Shown here: positions 1-6,417 of the stretch, one piece after another | Layout: each line of letters begins with the position of its first letter | Position numbering within the stretch: position 1 is the stretch's first letter | Assembly: GCA_964486825.1 (NCBI GenBank) | Contig: CAZAQS010000170.1 | Location: 1-10,161 of the forward strand | DNA: 10,161 nt | Source: CAZAQS01 sp964486825 | GTDB lineage: Bacteria; Chloroflexota; Anaerolineae; Anaerolineales; UBA4823 | Direction of reading: 5' to 3' | Program-made: the position numbers and the translations under genes | The notes under the pieces: model-generated | What the model was told of the DNA's origin: nothing | Database searches by the model: none | The model's input: the letters and a program-made list of their open reading frames with translations, nothing else

Positions 1-97
1 CGTAGAGATTGTCGCCGCCGCCGGGGCTGCGGATGCCGCGGCTGGTCGGCGCGCCGTTGGCAGTGCCGAAAAACACGAGGCCGGTTTCCGGATCGTA
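1..97 (-). pseudogene. PQQ-dependent dehydrogenase fragment fused to the FAD gene
   Basis: Read in the same frame as the shifted FAD-oxidoreductase segment, this stretch encodes YDPETGLVFFGTANGAP followed by IRSPGGGDNLY, and it runs open off the left edge. The patterns YDPETGLVxFGTGNxAP and IRSPGGGDNLxxSS belong to the beta-propeller of PQQ-dependent (quinoprotein) alcohol dehydrogenases. They are not part of any FAD oxidoreductase I know. The switch happens at the tetrapeptide YDPE, which both families contain, so the exact break cannot be placed better than about 80-97. No start codon or ribosome site of its own is visible. It is best described as an internal gene fragment joined in frame to an oxidoreductase N-terminus. 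The join may be a genuine recombination product or a misassembly. Confidence 0.65.
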
Positions 98-408
98 GGT
101 GATGCCTTGCCCTGCCCCGTAGGTATTCGGGCGCAGCAGGACCATGCCGCGCTTCATCAGCTCATCCACAACCAGATCCGGGATGCCACCCACTACTTTC
201 TTAGGGACGGAGCCGGGGGTGTAGAAGCCGTAGAAGGTGTCCAGGACCTGCGTGCTGATGCCGCCATAAAGCCGTAGCGCTCGACCAGGATCACGGAAGC
301 GCCCATCCTGGCAGCCGCCAGGGCCGCCGTCGCTCCTGCTGAGCCACTGCCCACGACCAGCACGTCGGCCTTGCCTGCATCTTTAAGTGTTTTCGTGTAG
401 ATATCCAT
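98..408 (-). pseudogene. FAD-dependent oxidoreductase, N-terminal part, frameshifted
   Basis: This is the N-terminal end of an FAD-dependent oxidoreductase of the FAD_oxidored type. It starts at the ATG at 408. A GAGG ribosome site at 412-415 overlaps the stop codon of the DinB gene upstream, so the two genes are probably translationally coupled. Residues 16-33 carry the Rossmann dinucleotide motif VGSGSAGATAA, and VERYGF follows at about 42-47. The family then expects GG, but the frame shifts at about 264-265: restoring one G gives RYGFMGGISTQ. The next frame reads on as LDTFYGFYTPG, KKVVGGIPD and RPNTYGAGQGITYDPE, all typical of this family. As it stands, translation stops at 193 after 71 residues. 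Beyond about position 97 the sequence belongs to another protein family (next entry). Family assignment is firm. Whether the frameshift is a real mutation or an assembly error cannot be told. Confidence 0.8.
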
Positions 409-414
409 GTTGCC

Positions 415-903
415 TCAATCGTGTTGCCTGCCGATCCAGTCCAGCTCCAGGCCGGCGCGGGTCCCTAGCCGCTCCATCAGCTCGCCGGTATGCTGCTGGA
501 TGTGACGGATGGTGTACAGCTGCAGTTCCAGCTTGTTGAAGGGCAGCCAATAAAAACCCGAAGGGGCATCCAGATCCAGGACCTGCAGCCTCTCCCGGAC
601 CTGTGCCCGGCAAAAGTCCAGGTATTCGAGCACGCTCTGCTTGTCGTAAGCAACAACCCCGTTCCCTGCTTTGGGTGGGTCGAATCTATGGTATCCCTCC
701 CGATGTTTGCTCCAGGGCGTGAAGGTCTCTTCTGCATCTTGCAGATAAAAATGGGTATAGAACAGGATGTGATAAGCGACATGCCAGAACTTCGTCCTGT
801 CTGCCACATCATCCCATAAAGAGTCAGGGCATTTTACGACTGCTTGCCGCAGCATTTCCAGGGCAGCCAGGTATTGTGAGACGATCGCAGGGACGATATC
901 CAT
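415..903 (-). CDS. DinB-fold family protein (putative metal-binding)
   Basis: A 162-residue protein of the DinB/YfiT-like superfamily, small four-helix-bundle proteins that usually bind one divalent metal through three histidines. The N-terminal helix is followed by FWHVAYHILFYTHFYL (39-54), which supplies H41, H45 and H51, and the C-terminal region has RHIQQHTGEL (133-142) with H134 and H138. This gives the expected early His plus late HxxxH arrangement. The length fits the family and there is no signal peptide, so it should be cytoplasmic. The ATG at 903 has a good GGAGGG ribosome site at 914-919. It lies 83 bases after the HEAT-repeat gene and 6 bases before the broken oxidoreductase. Some DinB proteins are thiol-dependent S-transferases, but the substrate here is unknown. 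Confidence 0.85.
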   Translation of the reverse strand: MDIVPAIVSQYLAALEMLRQAVVKCPDSLWDDVADRTKFWHVAYHILFYTHFYLQDAEETFTPWSKHREGYHRFDPPKAGNGVVAYDKQSVLEYLDFCRAQVRERLQVLDLDAPSGFYWLPFNKLELQLYTIRHIQQHTGELMERLGTRAGLELDWIGRQHD

Positions 904-944
904 TTATTACATTCCCTCCTGCCGGGATTTACGTTCAGGGATAA

Positions 945-950
945 ATTATA
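945..950 (-). promoter_or_regulatory. Candidate -10 element (TATAAT) for the DinB gene
   Basis: A perfect TATAAT lies on the minus strand at 950-945, about 42 bases upstream of the DinB ATG and inside the HEAT-to-DinB gap. No convincing -35 hexamer and no extended TG are visible at the right spacing. It is therefore a candidate internal promoter only. It would give a leader of roughly 35 bases containing the GGAGGG site. Confidence 0.35.
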
Positions 951-986
951 AGTCATTCGGGTGGGCTTTGTTTTTCCTGATTGTAT

Positions 987-2156
987 CTATGCCGTTATCA
1001 CCTCCGACAGTTTATGCAGCGCCTGTCGCGAGTCAGGCAGGCCGAAGAAGTATGAGAACAGGTTGGTTGGGAGTTCCCATAAACGGTCTGCGGCGGCAAT
1101 GGCGTGCAAGATCAATCGCACACTGCCGGTTTGTAATTTCCAGAGTGGGATGTCGTACTCGTGGAGGAAGAAATTGCCCTCCTTGCGCTTTTCGTAGCTG
1201 GTCATCATCTGCCAGTGCCTGTTGTGCTGCGCCCGGTCAATCAAGGCCTGGCACAAGAGTCCTCGCGCCACCAGGTTTGCCTGTTCAGATGTGATCCCTG
1301 TTGAAGCGAGCAGGCCAAGCAACGGCGCCGGATCTGGCAAGCGCGCCAGGTCGCGGACGATGTTCTCCTGGTAGATCGACGGATAGTCCTCGGTCCAGTG
1401 CATGGGTGGGCCAGGCTGAAGGAACTCTCGGGCCAGCAACTCCCCTACCTGCAGCGAAAGCAGCTCTTCCTCCCGTAGTTGGAACCGTTCTACCAGCTCG
1501 ACCGAAGCCCGCGCTGCTGCCACCTGCACGGTTTGCGATGGATGATCCTCGACAATTAACCGCAGTTCCGGCGCATACTGTTTTTTAAGCGGGAAACGCG
1601 GCCATTCCAACGAGCCAAACAATTGCTTCAGGCAATACAGCAGGCTTACCTGCACTACTTCATCCTCCTCCTGGTGAATCTGCGCTAACAGCGTTGGGAT
1701 CAGCCGCTCTGGGTCATCGCTCATATACTGGAGCAGCTCGCATGCCGCCAGCCGCTCGCCGCGGTCGCCTCGCGCCAACAGATCCAGGTACAGATCCAGC
1801 CCATTCCGCAGCGCGGCGTAGGTTTGAACGCACAGGTCCATCATGTGTACCGACCGCGCTCCAGATTCGGCGATATACATTCCCTGCCCGGAGAGCTGGT
1901 GCATCAGCTCGGCTTTTCCCGGCGCCCCATCCATTGCCAGCACCTCCAGGCAAAAGGGGATAATCTGTGGGGTGGTGTCGTAGATGTCACCAAAGTCCTG
2001 CTGTGCCCCCAGCAAAAATCCTCGCGCCTCCTCACGCACCATGTCGTCTGGGGACAGCAGATCGCGAATCGCCCGTGGGATCTCGTCAGGGTTATGGTAA
2101 GGGTAAGTATGATAGGCGAGCCTGTTCCAGTCAATGGAGTCGAGGTTAGAGAACAT
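987..2156 (-). CDS. HEAT-repeat domain protein
   Basis: A 389-residue soluble alpha-helical protein. It begins with a DSIDWNRL motif followed by helical pairs such as DEIPRAIRDLLSPDDMVREEA (about 24-44) and TTPQIIPFCLEVL (61-73). This resembles a widespread but uncharacterised bacterial HEAT-repeat family whose members open with a IDW motif and contain a Y-x-T-x-x-x-x-P-F-x-x-x-L element. Further HEAT-like units are seen at about 130-179 (GERLAACELLQYMSDDPERL and the following helix) and 196-225. The C-terminal third is less repeat-like. There is no signal peptide, membrane segment or catalytic motif, so a protein-protein scaffold role is the usual inference. The ATG at 2156 has a strong GGGGAGG site at 2164-2170. 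The stop is 83 bases from the DinB gene on the same strand, and co-transcription is possible. Confidence 0.8.
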   Translation of the reverse strand: MFSNLDSIDWNRLAYHTYPYHNPDEIPRAIRDLLSPDDMVREEARGFLLGAQQDFGDIYDTTPQIIPFCLEVLAMDGAPGKAELMHQLSGQGMYIAESGARSVHMMDLCVQTYAALRNGLDLYLDLLARGDRGERLAACELLQYMSDDPERLIPTLLAQIHQEEDEVVQVSLLYCLKQLFGSLEWPRFPLKKQYAPELRLIVEDHPSQTVQVAAARASVELVERFQLREEELLSLQVGELLAREFLQPGPPMHWTEDYPSIYQENIVRDLARLPDPAPLLGLLASTGITSEQANLVARGLLCQALIDRAQHNRHWQMMTSYEKRKEGNFFLHEYDIPLWKLQTGSVRLILHAIAAADRLWELPTNLFSYFFGLPDSRQALHKLSEVITA

Positions 2157-2533
2157 GAAGAGCCTCCCCTTGTCTTGTCAAGGTTTCCAAAATTCACCAA
2201 TCAGTCAGGTATATCTGGGCCACTTTGGTTTCGATTCATTCGGATCCCTCAGCTCTCAACCCGCTCGCCAAATGTGGCTGCTGTGCATGCGATATGAACT
2301 CGAAAAACCATTCGAAGTTCCACGTATTCCCTTGAACCGGATCTGCAAATAACTTCTAATCTATCAGGATGGGTTTTGGCGCGATAATTAACGCAATGGA
2401 TCTACCCCAAATTTGTTTCACCCGTCCATGCGAAGGGTAAAAAGGAGGTTGCCTGCCAGATTAGCTCGCATATTGATCTGTGGTCCTACAATAGAATTGC
2501 TGGTTTCTTTAGCACGAACGAAAGGGGTTTGAA
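2157..2533. other. 377-base divergent intergenic region
   Basis: This gap separates the leftward HEAT gene from the rightward secreted-protein gene and must hold both 5' ends. The HEAT ribosome site lies at 2164-2170 and the AAAGGGG site of the secreted protein at 2521-2527. A TACAAT at 2487-2492 could be a -10 element for the rightward gene, but no matching -35 is seen. A textbook AAGGAGGT at 2442-2449 is not followed by a usable start codon. The longest open frames here show no recognisable protein. No strong hairpin, tRNA or repeat was found. Confidence 0.6.
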
Positions 2534-3022
2534 ATGAAAAAGTTCTTTCGCATAGCTGTATTGCTCGTCTTTGCATTCCAAAGCTTTGCCGTCAGCCAGC
2601 CTGCCCAAGCCAGGTCTCCGAAAATCCCCCGGGGCTTCGAGATTAATTCTAGTCATCATATCGATGGATGTACTTATCAATTACGGGTGGTGTTGTATGA
2701 ATATACAAAAGGGAATGGAGATTTGGGGATCGAGCTGGATTCGCCGTGTCTCTCGGGAACAGGGACGTTTTGGGTAGAGGTAGAACGAAATGAATTCAAT
2801 ATCAACGGATCGCTCAAAGCCGCTGCGTTAAGAGCGACCATCCCGGATCCTTCAAGCGGAGCACCTCGGGTGGTCACCGATCTCCGCCTCAAGTCTGTTG
2901 ATAATAAACCCAGCACCTTTATGAACCAGGCCTACGTTACCGGTACGGTCACCTTTACGGGCCTTGGTCTGACCTTTACTTTCCAGGGTGAACCGGTCAG
3001 CGGTATCTGGTACGGAACTTAA
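2534..3022 (+). CDS. Small secreted protein of unknown function
   Basis: A 162-residue protein with a classical Sec signal peptide: MKKFFR, a hydrophobic core at about 7-20, and an AQA cleavage site at residues 24-26, leaving a mature protein of about 136 residues. The mature part is rich in Thr, Gly, Val and aromatic residues in alternating patterns (for example TGTVTFTGLGLTFTFQG near the C-terminus), which suggests a beta-sandwich or beta-barrel. It has two cysteines, C46 and C72, that could form a disulfide outside the membrane. There is no lipobox, anchor or catalytic motif. The ATG at 2534 has an AAAGGGG site 6 bases upstream. I do not recognise the family. It appears monocistronic, with a hairpin shortly after its stop. 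Confidence 0.75.
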   Translation: MKKFFRIAVLLVFAFQSFAVSQPAQARSPKIPRGFEINSSHHIDGCTYQLRVVLYEYTKGNGDLGIELDSPCLSGTGTFWVEVERNEFNINGSLKAAALRATIPDPSSGAPRVVTDLRLKSVDNKPSTFMNQAYVTGTVTFTGLGLTFTFQGEPVSGIWYGT

Positions 3023-3058
3023 TCCTGCACACTGTAAAAATCACGTTCATATAAAGAA

Positions 3059-3092
3059 AAGAGGCAGCCCGGCGGTACTCAGGCTGCCTCTT
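3059..3092. terminator. 11-bp perfect hairpin between secreted protein and URO-D-like gene
   Basis: AAGAGGCAGCC at 3059-3069 pairs perfectly with GGCTGCCTCTT at 3082-3092 across a 12-base loop. It lies 36 bases after the stop of the secreted-protein gene, where a terminator is expected. On the plus strand it is preceded by an A-rich run but followed by TTGCAC, with no T tract. On the minus strand it is followed by TTTTCTTTAT, which is a good T tract. It therefore has a better rho-independent form for leftward transcription, although both flanking genes run rightward. It may act in both directions. Confidence 0.65.
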
Positions 3093-3103
3093 GCACTGCT
3101 TGG

Positions 3104-3112
3104 TGCTAAAAT
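3104..3112 (+). promoter_or_regulatory. Extended -10 promoter giving a leaderless URO-D-like mRNA
   Basis: TGCTAAAAT at 3104-3112 matches an extended -10 element (TGnTAtAAT). It ends 8 bases before the ATG at 3121. The predicted transcription start, about 7 bases after the -10, falls at about 3119-3121, on the start codon itself. No purine-rich ribosome site precedes this ATG, which fits a leaderless message. No -35 hexamer is visible at a 16-18 base spacing, as is acceptable for extended -10 promoters. Confidence 0.5.
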
Positions 3113-3120
3113 AAAAATCG

Positions 3121-4110
3121 ATGAACAGCCGCCAGCGCTTTTTAGCGATCATCCATGGTGAAAAGCCAGACCGCCCCCCGCTCTTCCCAGAGGGCATCCG
3201 GGAAGAGGTGCTCAGGGCCTGGCATACCCAGGGACTTCCCGTGGGAGCGATCCTGGAGGACCAGTTTCCTTACGACTCGTTTGAGCTGCTCGACCCGGAC
3301 GTTTATCCGCTTCCTGAGATCGAGGATTGGTCCAATCCCAGGCAACTGCTGCCCGTCTTGCGCCAATCGCTCGACCCCCAAGACCCCCAGCGCCTGCCGC
3401 AGGAATGGGATGAGCGGGTGCGGGGATGGGTAGATCGCCGGCATGCTCTTTTCCTGCGCATTCACTCGGGCTTATTTCTCAGCCTGGGCATCGAAGATTG
3501 GCGCAGCTTCGCCCCGGCTTTGTTGCGCCTGGTCGACCAACCTGAATACGCTCGCCAGATCCTGGATATCCAGGCGATTTTCGCTGCCCGCCTGGCAGAC
3601 CTGATCTTGCGCCAGGTCGATGTGGATGGCGTGATTTTCAGCGAGCCGATCGCCGGAAATCATGGGGCTTTGGTCTCAGCGGAGATGTATCGTGCGTTTG
3701 CGCTGGAAAGCTATGCACCTGTTTTCGACATAATACGTGATTACCAGGTACCGGCCATCATCTGGCGGTCGTATGCCAATCCGGCAAAATTGCTTCCTGA
3801 AGTCGTAAAATATCCCTTTAACGTCCTTTGGCTGTGTGAAACGCCACCTGGGGTGCTAACTCCAGCCCAGGTGCGGGAATGCGTCCCTTCAAGTTTGACC
3901 TTGATCGGTGGGATCGATTCAGACATCCTGCTCCAAGATACCCAGGCTATCCGGCAGGCTGTAGCAACCGTGCAACCATTCGTGGAGGAAGGTCATTTCG
4001 TTCCCCTGGCGGATAGTCGGGTGCGCGAAGATGTCCCTTACCAGAACTATGCCTTTTACCGGCAGGAGCTGGCCAGGGTATTTGTTGAGAAGCAACTCCG
4101 TCCTTTCTAA
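3121..4110 (+). CDS. URO-D-fold protein (uroporphyrinogen decarboxylase-like), methyltransferase motif absent
   Basis: A 329-residue protein of the uroporphyrinogen decarboxylase/cobalamin methyltransferase (URO-D, TIM-barrel) superfamily. It opens with MNSRQRFLAIIHGEKPDRPP, the usual N-terminus of this superfamily, which supports the start. Later landmarks are the FSEPIAGNHGALVSAEMY segment (173-190), NPAKLLPEV (220-228), FNVLWLCE (233-240), LIGGID (261-266) and VPYQNYAFYRQEL (305-317). True HemE has a PxWxMRQAGR motif near the N-terminus; it is absent here. The MtaA/MtbA-type zinc-binding HxC that normally sits before 'GN..LLP' is replaced by WRS at 215-217. It is therefore probably neither heme synthase HemE nor a standard corrinoid methyltransferase. 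Similar proteins with R-x-Y-x-N in place of H-x-C form an uncharacterised group. Cytoplasmic, with no obvious operon partner. No ribosome site is visible before the ATG. Confidence 0.85.
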   Translation: MNSRQRFLAIIHGEKPDRPPLFPEGIREEVLRAWHTQGLPVGAILEDQFPYDSFELLDPDVYPLPEIEDWSNPRQLLPVLRQSLDPQDPQRLPQEWDERVRGWVDRRHALFLRIHSGLFLSLGIEDWRSFAPALLRLVDQPEYARQILDIQAIFAARLADLILRQVDVDGVIFSEPIAGNHGALVSAEMYRAFALESYAPVFDIIRDYQVPAIIWRSYANPAKLLPEVVKYPFNVLWLCETPPGVLTPAQVRECVPSSLTLIGGIDSDILLQDTQAIRQAVATVQPFVEEGHFVPLADSRVREDVPYQNYAFYRQELARVFVEKQLRPF

Positions 4111-4230
4111 CCTGGAGCAGTCGACCAGCAGGGCGCATCCCGGCAGAGCTGGCGCCTTTGTAGAAATAAAGCGCAAGGTGTATAAATGACAACTCAAATG
4201 CTGTTATTTGGAATGATGATCATCCTCGGC

Positions 4231-4797
4231 TTACATATACTCGCGGAATTGCAGCCCGTGACGCTTGCGGGATTCCATCCAGGCTCGGCGCAAGGTTTCA
4301 TAGACATCTTCCGGACTGGTGACGTTGCGAAGCGTGATGACCGGGGTGGATGGATCGTGCCCGCGGATGAAGATATCTCCGATCCCCAACACCCGTTCGC
4401 CCACGTTTTGCTTGAAATCGATGTCCTGGATGCGTACCAATTCGTAATTTTCGACCTGGCGAGACAGCATCCCGTGAACGATCTTGATGCGCTCATTGGT
4501 AAGGATATACTTCTCGACCAATGAAAGGAAGGGCCGATCCTCCCATAGGATCTCTTCATCATATTCGGCGCTGGGTTCTTGGCGGACCACATCCGCTTCA
4601 CCGGCAGCCGGGTACAGCGTCTCTGGCTTTACCACTTCGTCCAGGACGGAGTTCATGGTGACCATTACCCGGTCTGAAATCTCCCGCACGAGCTTTTCTT
4701 GATCCTCTGCCGGTATGGTGGACAGGTCAACCCCGCTTTGTGCAAACGCCTGCCATACGGAGCTCACCAGTTGGGATCGGATTTTTTCGATTGTCAT
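4231..4797 (-). CDS. Soluble bacterial PH-domain protein
   Basis: A 188-residue protein. The N-terminal 80 residues are helical and acidic with no recognised domain. Residues from about 81 to 188 form a bacterial Pleckstrin-homology (bPH_2/YdbS-like) domain: EEILWEDRPFLS, YILTNERIKIVHGMLSR (97-113), YELVRIQDIDFKQNVGER (118-135), LGIGDIFIRGHD (137-148), then a closing helix PEDVYETLRRAW and the tail FREYM. Most bPH_2 proteins carry two membrane helices before this domain; none is present here, so this one should be cytoplasmic. The ATG at 4797 has GGAGG at 4802-4806, slightly close at 4 bases. A TATAAT lies about 56 bases upstream. It is the only gene of its apparent transcript. Ligand and role are unknown. 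Confidence 0.85.
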   Translation of the reverse strand: MTIEKIRSQLVSSVWQAFAQSGVDLSTIPAEDQEKLVREISDRVMVTMNSVLDEVVKPETLYPAAGEADVVRQEPSAEYDEEILWEDRPFLSLVEKYILTNERIKIVHGMLSRQVENYELVRIQDIDFKQNVGERVLGIGDIFIRGHDPSTPVITLRNVTSPEDVYETLRRAWMESRKRHGLQFREYM

Positions 4798-4852
4798 CTT
4801 GCCTCCAAATATGTTCGAAGCACATGGATTGAAATATCAGGTCATTGAGATA

Positions 4853-4858
4853 ATTATA
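4853..4858 (-). promoter_or_regulatory. Candidate -10 element (TATAAT) for the PH-domain gene
   Basis: A perfect TATAAT is read leftward from 4858 to 4853. The best -35 match, TGGTGG (4880 to 4875) at a 16-base spacing, is weak. The start would be near 4846, leaving a leader of about 50 bases. This fits an independent promoter for the PH-domain gene after the hairpin at 4948-4976. Confidence 0.45.
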
Positions 4859-4947
4859 GGCGATTGGCCAAAAACCACCAGATGAAAAACTGGTTAGCTT
4901 GCTGGAGAGGGCTCAGTTCTATCAGTTGGCAACGAAGCAAGAGGGGA

Positions 4948-4976
4948 GGCAGTCCATACACAGCGTATGGACTGCC
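4948..4976. terminator. 12-bp perfect hairpin downstream of the MFS gene
   Basis: GGCAGTCCATAC (4948-4959) and GTATGGACTGCC (4965-4976) are perfect reverse complements around a 5-base loop (ACAGC). The hairpin sits 70 bases beyond the MFS stop and 150 bases before the PH-domain gene, where leftward transcription should end. Read leftward it is followed by TCCCCTCTTGCTT, pyrimidine-rich but with no clean T run. It could be a weak terminator or an RNA 3'-end stabiliser. Its outer arm begins GAGGCAG-like, as does the hairpin at 3059. Confidence 0.5.
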
Positions 4977-5045
4977 GGATGCAGACCAGAGCGTCCAGGA
5001 AGCGGAAGCTCGCTCCGGCGAAATCATCCACATCCAGGCAGCCAT

Positions 5046-6248
5046 CTATAGGGTGGCAGCCGCCCACTTACGGGGCTTTACAGCCAGGACATAGGAACCT
5101 AACAGTCCTGCATAAACCGCCAGCAGGCAGACCGGAATGACCTCCAGCGAGATCTGGCGAGCCAGCACGCCCATCAAGCTGGGGATGACAGCCGCCCCGA
5201 ATCCCGTCGCGGCCATTTGCATCCCGATCGTATTGGCAGCGTAGTGATCTCCTACCCGCCTCCTGGTGCCCGACATCATCGCCGGGAAGATGGGCGCGAT
5301 CGACAGGCCGATGACGCCCACCGCCAGCACATTGGCCACGTCGGAGGGATTCCAGATGAGCAGTCCCGCACCCAGCAGCGCCCCTACCTGCCCGCCCAGC
5401 ACCAGCCTGTTGACACCCACCCGCCTGGCGATCAATCCGGCCGGGATCCGGCCGATCGTAAACGTAAACCAGTAGCTGCCCGCAAAGAATCCCGCCAGCG
5501 TCGGATCGATCCCCCGCGACTCTGTCAGCAGCGTGTAGGTCCAGGTGCCAAGCGAGCTTTCCGCACCAACATAAAGGAAAAACAGCACCACGCTCAGCCA
5601 TACCAGCGGCTGCCGCAGGGTCTCTCTCATCGGCGTTTTGTAATCCGTCAGACGTTTCGGCGCCTCGCTGCTCGACGGTGCATGATTCTGGCTCCATATG
5701 GACAAAGTCAGTACGAAGCAAGCCGCCAGCGCGATCTGAAAACCACCCACCACCCGGTAACCGAACCACCACGTGTTCAAAGCCGTCAGCCCAATCGTCA
5801 TGAGGATCGGGCCGGTAGTAATGCCCACGCCCCAGCTGGCATGCAGCCATTGCATCAGCCCTTCACCAAAATGCGCCGCCACGTAGGTATTGAGGCCGGC
5901 GTCGATCGCGCCCGCCCCCAACCCGGCGAACACGCCCAGGCTGACCATCATCCACCATTCCGGGGCCAGGGTATAGCCGATCAGCGCTAACCCGGTGAGA
6001 AAGCAGCTGGTCGCAAGAACGCGGCCCACACCCACCCGGGAGAGCAGGAAACCACTCAGGAAGCTGGATGTCATGTAACCGGCTACAGACGCGACCAACA
6101 ACATCCCGATCGCATCCAGTGGGATGGAAAAACTATTCCGGATCGAAGGCCAGCCAACGCCTAGCAGGCCATCCGGCATCCCCAACGCAACAAAGGCAAT
6201 AAAGGCTAGAAGAATGAGGCCGAGCTTTGGATATCGCTTCACTTTCAT
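5046..6248 (-). CDS. MFS transporter (FucP-like sugar permease type)
   Basis: A 12-helix major facilitator superfamily transporter of 400 residues when started at the ATG at 6248. Landmarks in that numbering: GMPDGLLGVGWPSIRNSF (23-40) in the first helix region, the loop after TM2 with SRVGVGRVL, AGLGAGAIDAGLNTY (108-122), LHASWGVGITTGP (135-147), a hydrophilic central loop rich in Ser, Pro and Lys at about 185-210, then a second half with GRIPAGLIARRVG and APIFPAMMSGT. The acidic residue in the first helix and the LHxxWGxGxxxGP segment resemble fucose/sugar-permease-like MFS proteins, but the substrate cannot be read from this. The frame extends 15 codons further to a TTG at 6293 without a ribosome site. 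I prefer the ATG, although only a distant GGAG precedes it. It is divergent from the three-domain gene at 6512. Confidence 0.88.
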   Translation of the reverse strand: MKVKRYPKLGLILLAFIAFVALGMPDGLLGVGWPSIRNSFSIPLDAIGMLLVASVAGYMTSSFLSGFLLSRVGVGRVLATSCFLTGLALIGYTLAPEWWMMVSLGVFAGLGAGAIDAGLNTYVAAHFGEGLMQWLHASWGVGITTGPILMTIGLTALNTWWFGYRVVGGFQIALAACFVLTLSIWSQNHAPSSSEAPKRLTDYKTPMRETLRQPLVWLSVVLFFLYVGAESSLGTWTYTLLTESRGIDPTLAGFFAGSYWFTFTIGRIPAGLIARRVGVNRLVLGGQVGALLGAGLLIWNPSDVANVLAVGVIGLSIAPIFPAMMSGTRRRVGDHYAANTIGMQMAATGFGAAVIPSLMGVLARQISLEVIPVCLLAVYAGLLGSYVLAVKPRKWAAATL

Positions 6249-6322
6249 CTCGATGTTTAATGGAACTCCATAAGATCGGGTATCCAGCGGCAATCACGCG
6301 CGCTTACGTACAAACCCCGGGA

Positions 6323-6328
6323 AGTATA
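6323..6328 (-). promoter_or_regulatory. Candidate -10 element (TATACT) for the MFS gene
   Basis: TATACT is read leftward from 6328 to 6323, with only a poor -35 match at normal spacing. Transcription would start near 6316, about 68 bases before the preferred ATG. This is a weak candidate, included because the divergent gap must hold an MFS promoter. Confidence 0.25.
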
Positions 6329-6351
6329 CCGCACTCAGCCTGGTTTCAGGA

Positions 6352-6368
6352 CGAATTTATTCGAATTT
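6352..6368. repeat. Short direct repeat CGAATTT with an internal inverted repeat
   Basis: CGAATTT occurs at 6352-6358 and again at 6362-6368, separated by ATT. The first copy also forms an inverted repeat CGAAT-TT-ATTCG (6352-6363). It lies in the divergent control region, upstream of both candidate promoters, so it could be a regulator binding site. It is short and AT-rich, so chance is possible. Confidence 0.3.
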
Positions 6369-6417
6369 CACGAACGTAAGAACTTCCCGCACTATAAGAA
6401 CACCCTTGAAGCTTAAC

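Noticed and set aside
2442..2449. Perfect ribosome binding site AAGGAGGT in the intergenic region
   Set aside because: No ATG or GTG follows at a workable distance. The only frame opens with a TTG touching the site and encodes 27 residues without any recognisable feature.
4152..4173. Bulged stem GCGC-CTTT / AAAGCGC after the URO-D-like gene
   Set aside because: The stem is short with a bulge and no T run follows, so it is too weak to call a terminator.
4213..4222. 10-bp palindrome GATGATCATC after the PH-domain gene
   Set aside because: It is short, has no T tract, and does not extend; chance is likely.
5068..5850. Minus-strand open frame of 260 codons in another frame of the MFS gene
   Set aside because: Low-complexity Gly/Arg/Ala product; the MFS frame explains this region.
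5217..5990. Long plus-strand open frame of 257 codons opposite the MFS gene
   Set aside because: Its composition (many Arg, His, Pro, Gln) is typical of antisense to a high-GC membrane gene, and the minus strand has clear MFS motifs.
6249..6293. TTG start for the MFS gene 15 codons upstream
   Set aside because: No ribosome site precedes it and the added residues are not hydrophobic or family-like. It remains possible because the ATG at 6248 is also poorly served.
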